A DNA stretch of 8,687 nt from an uncultured Collinsella sp. (lineage in GTDB: Bacteria > Actinomycetota > Coriobacteriia > Coriobacteriales > Coriobacteriaceae): contig CABUDS010000055.1 in assembly GCA_902490405.1 (NCBI GenBank), positions 1-8,687 of the forward strand, in the 5' to 3' direction. The notes beneath the pieces are model-generated. The model had not been told where the DNA came from and did no database searches. It saw only the letters and a program-made list of their open reading frames with translations. This document shows positions 6,200 through 8,687 of this stretch, in pieces; positions within the stretch are counted from its first letter, which is position 1; the number at the start of each line of letters is the position of its first letter. The position numbers and the translations under genes are program-made.

Positions 6200-6208
6200 A
6201 TGATAGCA
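6200..6208 (-). promoter_or_regulatory. Candidate extended -10 promoter for the ABC-F/HAD unit
   Basis: TGCTATCAT on the minus strand is an extended -10 (TGn followed by TATCAT, five of six to TATAAT). Transcription would begin near 6193 and give a leader of about 30 nt. The -35 region 17 bp upstream (TGGTTT) is poor, which is tolerated with an extended -10. Confidence 0.45.
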
Positions 6209-6224
6209 GCGAGCCCCACCCCAA

Positions 6225-6259
6225 ACCACCACGAAGGTGCCTGTCCCCTTTGTGGTGGT
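6225..6259. repeat. Intergenic hairpin with GTGCCTGTCCCC-type core
   Basis: ACCACCACGAAGG (6225-6237) pairs over all 13 positions, one being G-T, with CCTTTGTGGTGGT (6247-6259) around a 9-nt loop. It sits between the pst terminator and the ABC-F promoter. Neither flank is T-rich, so it does not look like a terminator. A dispersed palindromic repeat is one possible reading. Confidence 0.6.
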
Positions 6260-6276
6260 CGTTTCGGTCGCAGAGC

Positions 6277-6312
6277 AAAAGGCGGGCCATCTCGCAAAAG
6301 AGATGACCCGCC
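6277..6312 (-). terminator. Intrinsic terminator of the pst operon
   Basis: On the minus strand GGCGGGTCATCTC and GAGATGGCCCGCC (6312-6300 and 6293-6281) pair at 12 of 13 positions around a TTTTGC loop. A TTTT tail (6280-6277) follows directly. It begins 56 bp after the pstB stop codon. Confidence 0.85.
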
Positions 6313-6324
6313 TCTCCAATCAGT

Positions 6325-6350
6325 CCCGCGGCGACCGTGGCCGTCGCGGG
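6325..6350 (-). repeat. Second hairpin in the pst 3' untranslated region
   Basis: CCCGCGGCG (6325-6333) pairs with CGTCGCGGG (6342-6350), including one G-T pair, around a short loop. It lies between the pstB stop codon and the terminator. It probably protects the mRNA 3' end or assists termination. Confidence 0.5.
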
Positions 6351-6368
6351 CCTCAAGCATGTCCCGGA

Positions 6369-7237
<869 letters not shown>

Positions 7238-7241
<4 letters not shown>

Positions 7242-8164
7242 TCGGCCGTCATCCTCCTTGCCAGTTGCTTGCCCACGATACGGGCGATTACGTTAAACAG
7301 CAGCACGCAGATCATCAGCAGCGCCGCGGTACCCCAAACGATCTGCTGGGCCTCGGGGCTGCCCTCGCCATAAATCTTGTAGATGTGCACGGCGAGCGAC
7401 TCACCGGGACGGAACACGTTCCAGGCGCAGGTGGGGCTCGACAGGTTAAAGCTCAAGAAGTTCAGACGCACCGGCGAGCTCATGCCCGAGGTAAAGAGCA
7501 GCGCCGCGGCCTCGCCAAACACGCGGCCGGCCGAAAGCACGATACCGGTCACGATGGCGGGCATGGCCTCGGGGATCAGGATGTGCAGCGTGGCCTCCCA
7601 GCGGGTGAGGCCCATAGCCAGGCACGCATCGCGCTGGGCCTGCGGCACGTCCTCGAGCGCCTGCTGAATCACGCGCACCAGGATGGGGATGTTGAACATG
7701 GTGAGCGCAACGGCGCCGGAGATGATGGAGTACTTCCAGCCCAGCTGCACCGAGAACACCAGAAAGCCGAACATGCCCACGACGATGGAGGGCAGCGAGG
7801 ACAGCGTCTCGATGGCGGTCGAGGCGATGTCGCGGATGGGTCCGTCGGGCGCGTACTCGACCAGGAAGACCGCGCCGCCCAAGCTGATGGGCACCGAGAT
7901 GACCAGGGTGATCAGCAGCAGATAGAACGAGTCGAACAGCTGGTAGAGCACGCCGCCCTGGGTTCCGTTGGCACGCGCGGGCTGCGTGAGGAAGCCCGGC
8001 TTAAGCAGCGTCGAGATGCCCTCGAACAGGATGTAGGCCACCATGGAAACGACGATGAGCATGACGATGGCGGCGATCGCCGTCAGCACGCCCGTGGCGA
8101 TGCGGTCCTGTTTTTGGACACGCCCGAGTCTCGCCTCGTCGATATGGATGCGCGTGCTAGCCAC
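7238..8164 (-). CDS. pstA: Phosphate ABC transporter permease PstA
   Basis: One of the two membrane subunits that form the phosphate channel, 308 residues. Six hydrophobic segments are visible, near 23-47, 81-105, 121-140, 144-165, 199-224 and 276-298. The cytoplasmic coupling loop that contacts PstB reads AMGLTRWEATLHILIPEAMPAI (about 183-204), the EAA-type motif of binding-protein-dependent permeases. LSSLPSIVVGMFGF (121-134) and GRVFGEAAALLFT (213-225) are family hallmarks of PstA. The start is a GTG at 8164 that overlaps the end of pstC by 8 bp, with purine-rich AAGGGGGCGAAGG just upstream. No ATG lies close enough to be a better choice. It should be translated in coupling with pstC and pstB. 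Confidence 0.95.
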
Positions 8165-8687
8165 GAGCCTTCGCCCCCTTGCGGCCGATAAGGTGGATGA
8201 TCAGGATAAAGATAAGGCTCATGCCCATCAGCAGCAGACCGAGTGCCCACAGAACGTCGTCCTGGGCCGAACCCTCGGCATAGACCGCCATGGACGTGGT
8301 GAGCGTGGTGGTGATGGTCGACGCTGGCGACAGCAGCGACATCGGCATGGCCTCGATACCGCCGATAACCATGCGCACGGCAAGCGTCTCGCCAAAGGCG
8401 CGGGTCATACCCAGGATGACCGCGGTCATGAGCGACGGCATGGCGGACTTGAGCACCACGTGCCAGATGGTCTGCCAGCGGGTGTAGCCCAGCGCGAGCG
8501 AGCCCTGACGGTAACTGTCGGGCACGGCGCGCAGGCCATCGACCGAAAGCGTGGTCATCGTCGGCAGAATCATGACGGCCAGCACGATGGCGCCGGGCAG
8601 GATGCCCAGGCCCGTGCTCACGTGGAAAACGCTCTTCATAAGGCCGACGACCACGTGAAAACCGATCAGGCCAAAGACGACCGAGGG
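8157..8687 (-). CDS. pstC: Phosphate ABC transporter permease PstC (5' end outside window)
   Basis: The C-terminal 176 residues of the second phosphate-channel subunit; the frame is open to the window edge, so the start and first helices are missing. The visible part begins PSVVFGLIGF, the conserved segment corresponding to PSVVYG of PstC. It continues through GAIVLAVMILPTMTTL, the coupling loop ALGYTRWQTIWHVVLKSAMP, the signature RAFGETLAVRMVIGG, and a last hydrophobic helix (LGLLLMGMSLIFILIIHLIG). A GTG inside this segment (8654) could be mistaken for a start but would remove conserved sequence. Gene order (pstC, pstA, pstB) matches other bacteria; pstS would be expected just upstream, beyond the window. 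Confidence 0.94.
   Translation of the reverse strand, partial: PSVVFGLIGFHVVVGLMKSVFHVSTGLGILPGAIVLAVMILPTMTTLSVDGLRAVPDSYRQGSLALGYTRWQTIWHVVLKSAMPSLMTAVILGMTRAFGETLAVRMVIGGIEAMPMSLLSPASTITTTLTTSMAVYAEGSAQDDVLWALGLLLMGMSLIFILIIHLIGRKGAKARG

Noticed and set aside
6100..6201. Possible upstream reading frame (MDNVEFLRR...) overlapping the ABC-F start as an attenuator
   Set aside because: Its ATG (6201-6199) lies within the predicted -10 region, so it would not be on the transcript, and no ribosome site precedes it.
6165..6356. 64-residue N-terminal extension of the ABC-F protein
   Set aside because: It would start upstream of the pst terminator and the predicted promoter, and encodes no ABC sequence; the ATG at 6164 has a proper ribosome site.

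Overview
The window is GC-rich bacterial chromosome with tightly packed genes, short overlaps inside operons and long antisense shadow frames typical of high GC. Gene content and style suggest a Gram-positive, high-GC anaerobe of the Coriobacteriia (Collinsella-like). That placement is inference from general look; no rRNA or other phylogenetic marker is present.

Layout. Positions 1-2718 (plus strand) hold a zinc/cadmium efflux module: an SmtB/CzrA-type ArsR repressor, a 72-residue stand-alone heavy-metal-associated (HMA) protein, and a P1B-type ATPase that lacks an N-terminal HMA domain. An inverted repeat just before the ATPase start is a good candidate operator for the repressor. Positions 2719-2942 lie between convergent genes and hold a 130-nt nested palindromic element. 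Positions 2943-3320 (minus) encode a short DtxR/MntR-family metal-dependent repressor; two related palindromes 31 nt apart sit in its upstream region.

Positions 3528-6164 (minus) form a two-gene unit: a Uup-type ABC-F ATPase followed, 6 bp later, by a Cof-type HAD phosphatase. It ends in tandem hairpins with a T-rich tail. Positions 6369-8687 (minus) are the 3' part of a phosphate-uptake operon, pstC (5' end cut by the window edge), pstA and pstB. These three genes overlap by 8 and 4 bp. The operon closes in an intrinsic terminator directly after pstB, with no phoU behind it.

How the parts work together: the ArsR protein should sense Zn(II)/Cd(II) and release the ATPase operator; the small HMA protein may bind or deliver the ion; the ATPase expels it. 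The DtxR-type protein is a second metal sensor next door, with no target gene visible other than possibly itself. PstC/PstA form the membrane channel and PstB the motor of the high-affinity phosphate importer. Most of the window is ordinary core metabolism and transport. The points worth a second look are the split HMA/ATPase design with a ten-residue basic run, an A9 tract inside the ATPase gene, the nested palindromic element, and the twin palindromes upstream of the DtxR-family gene.
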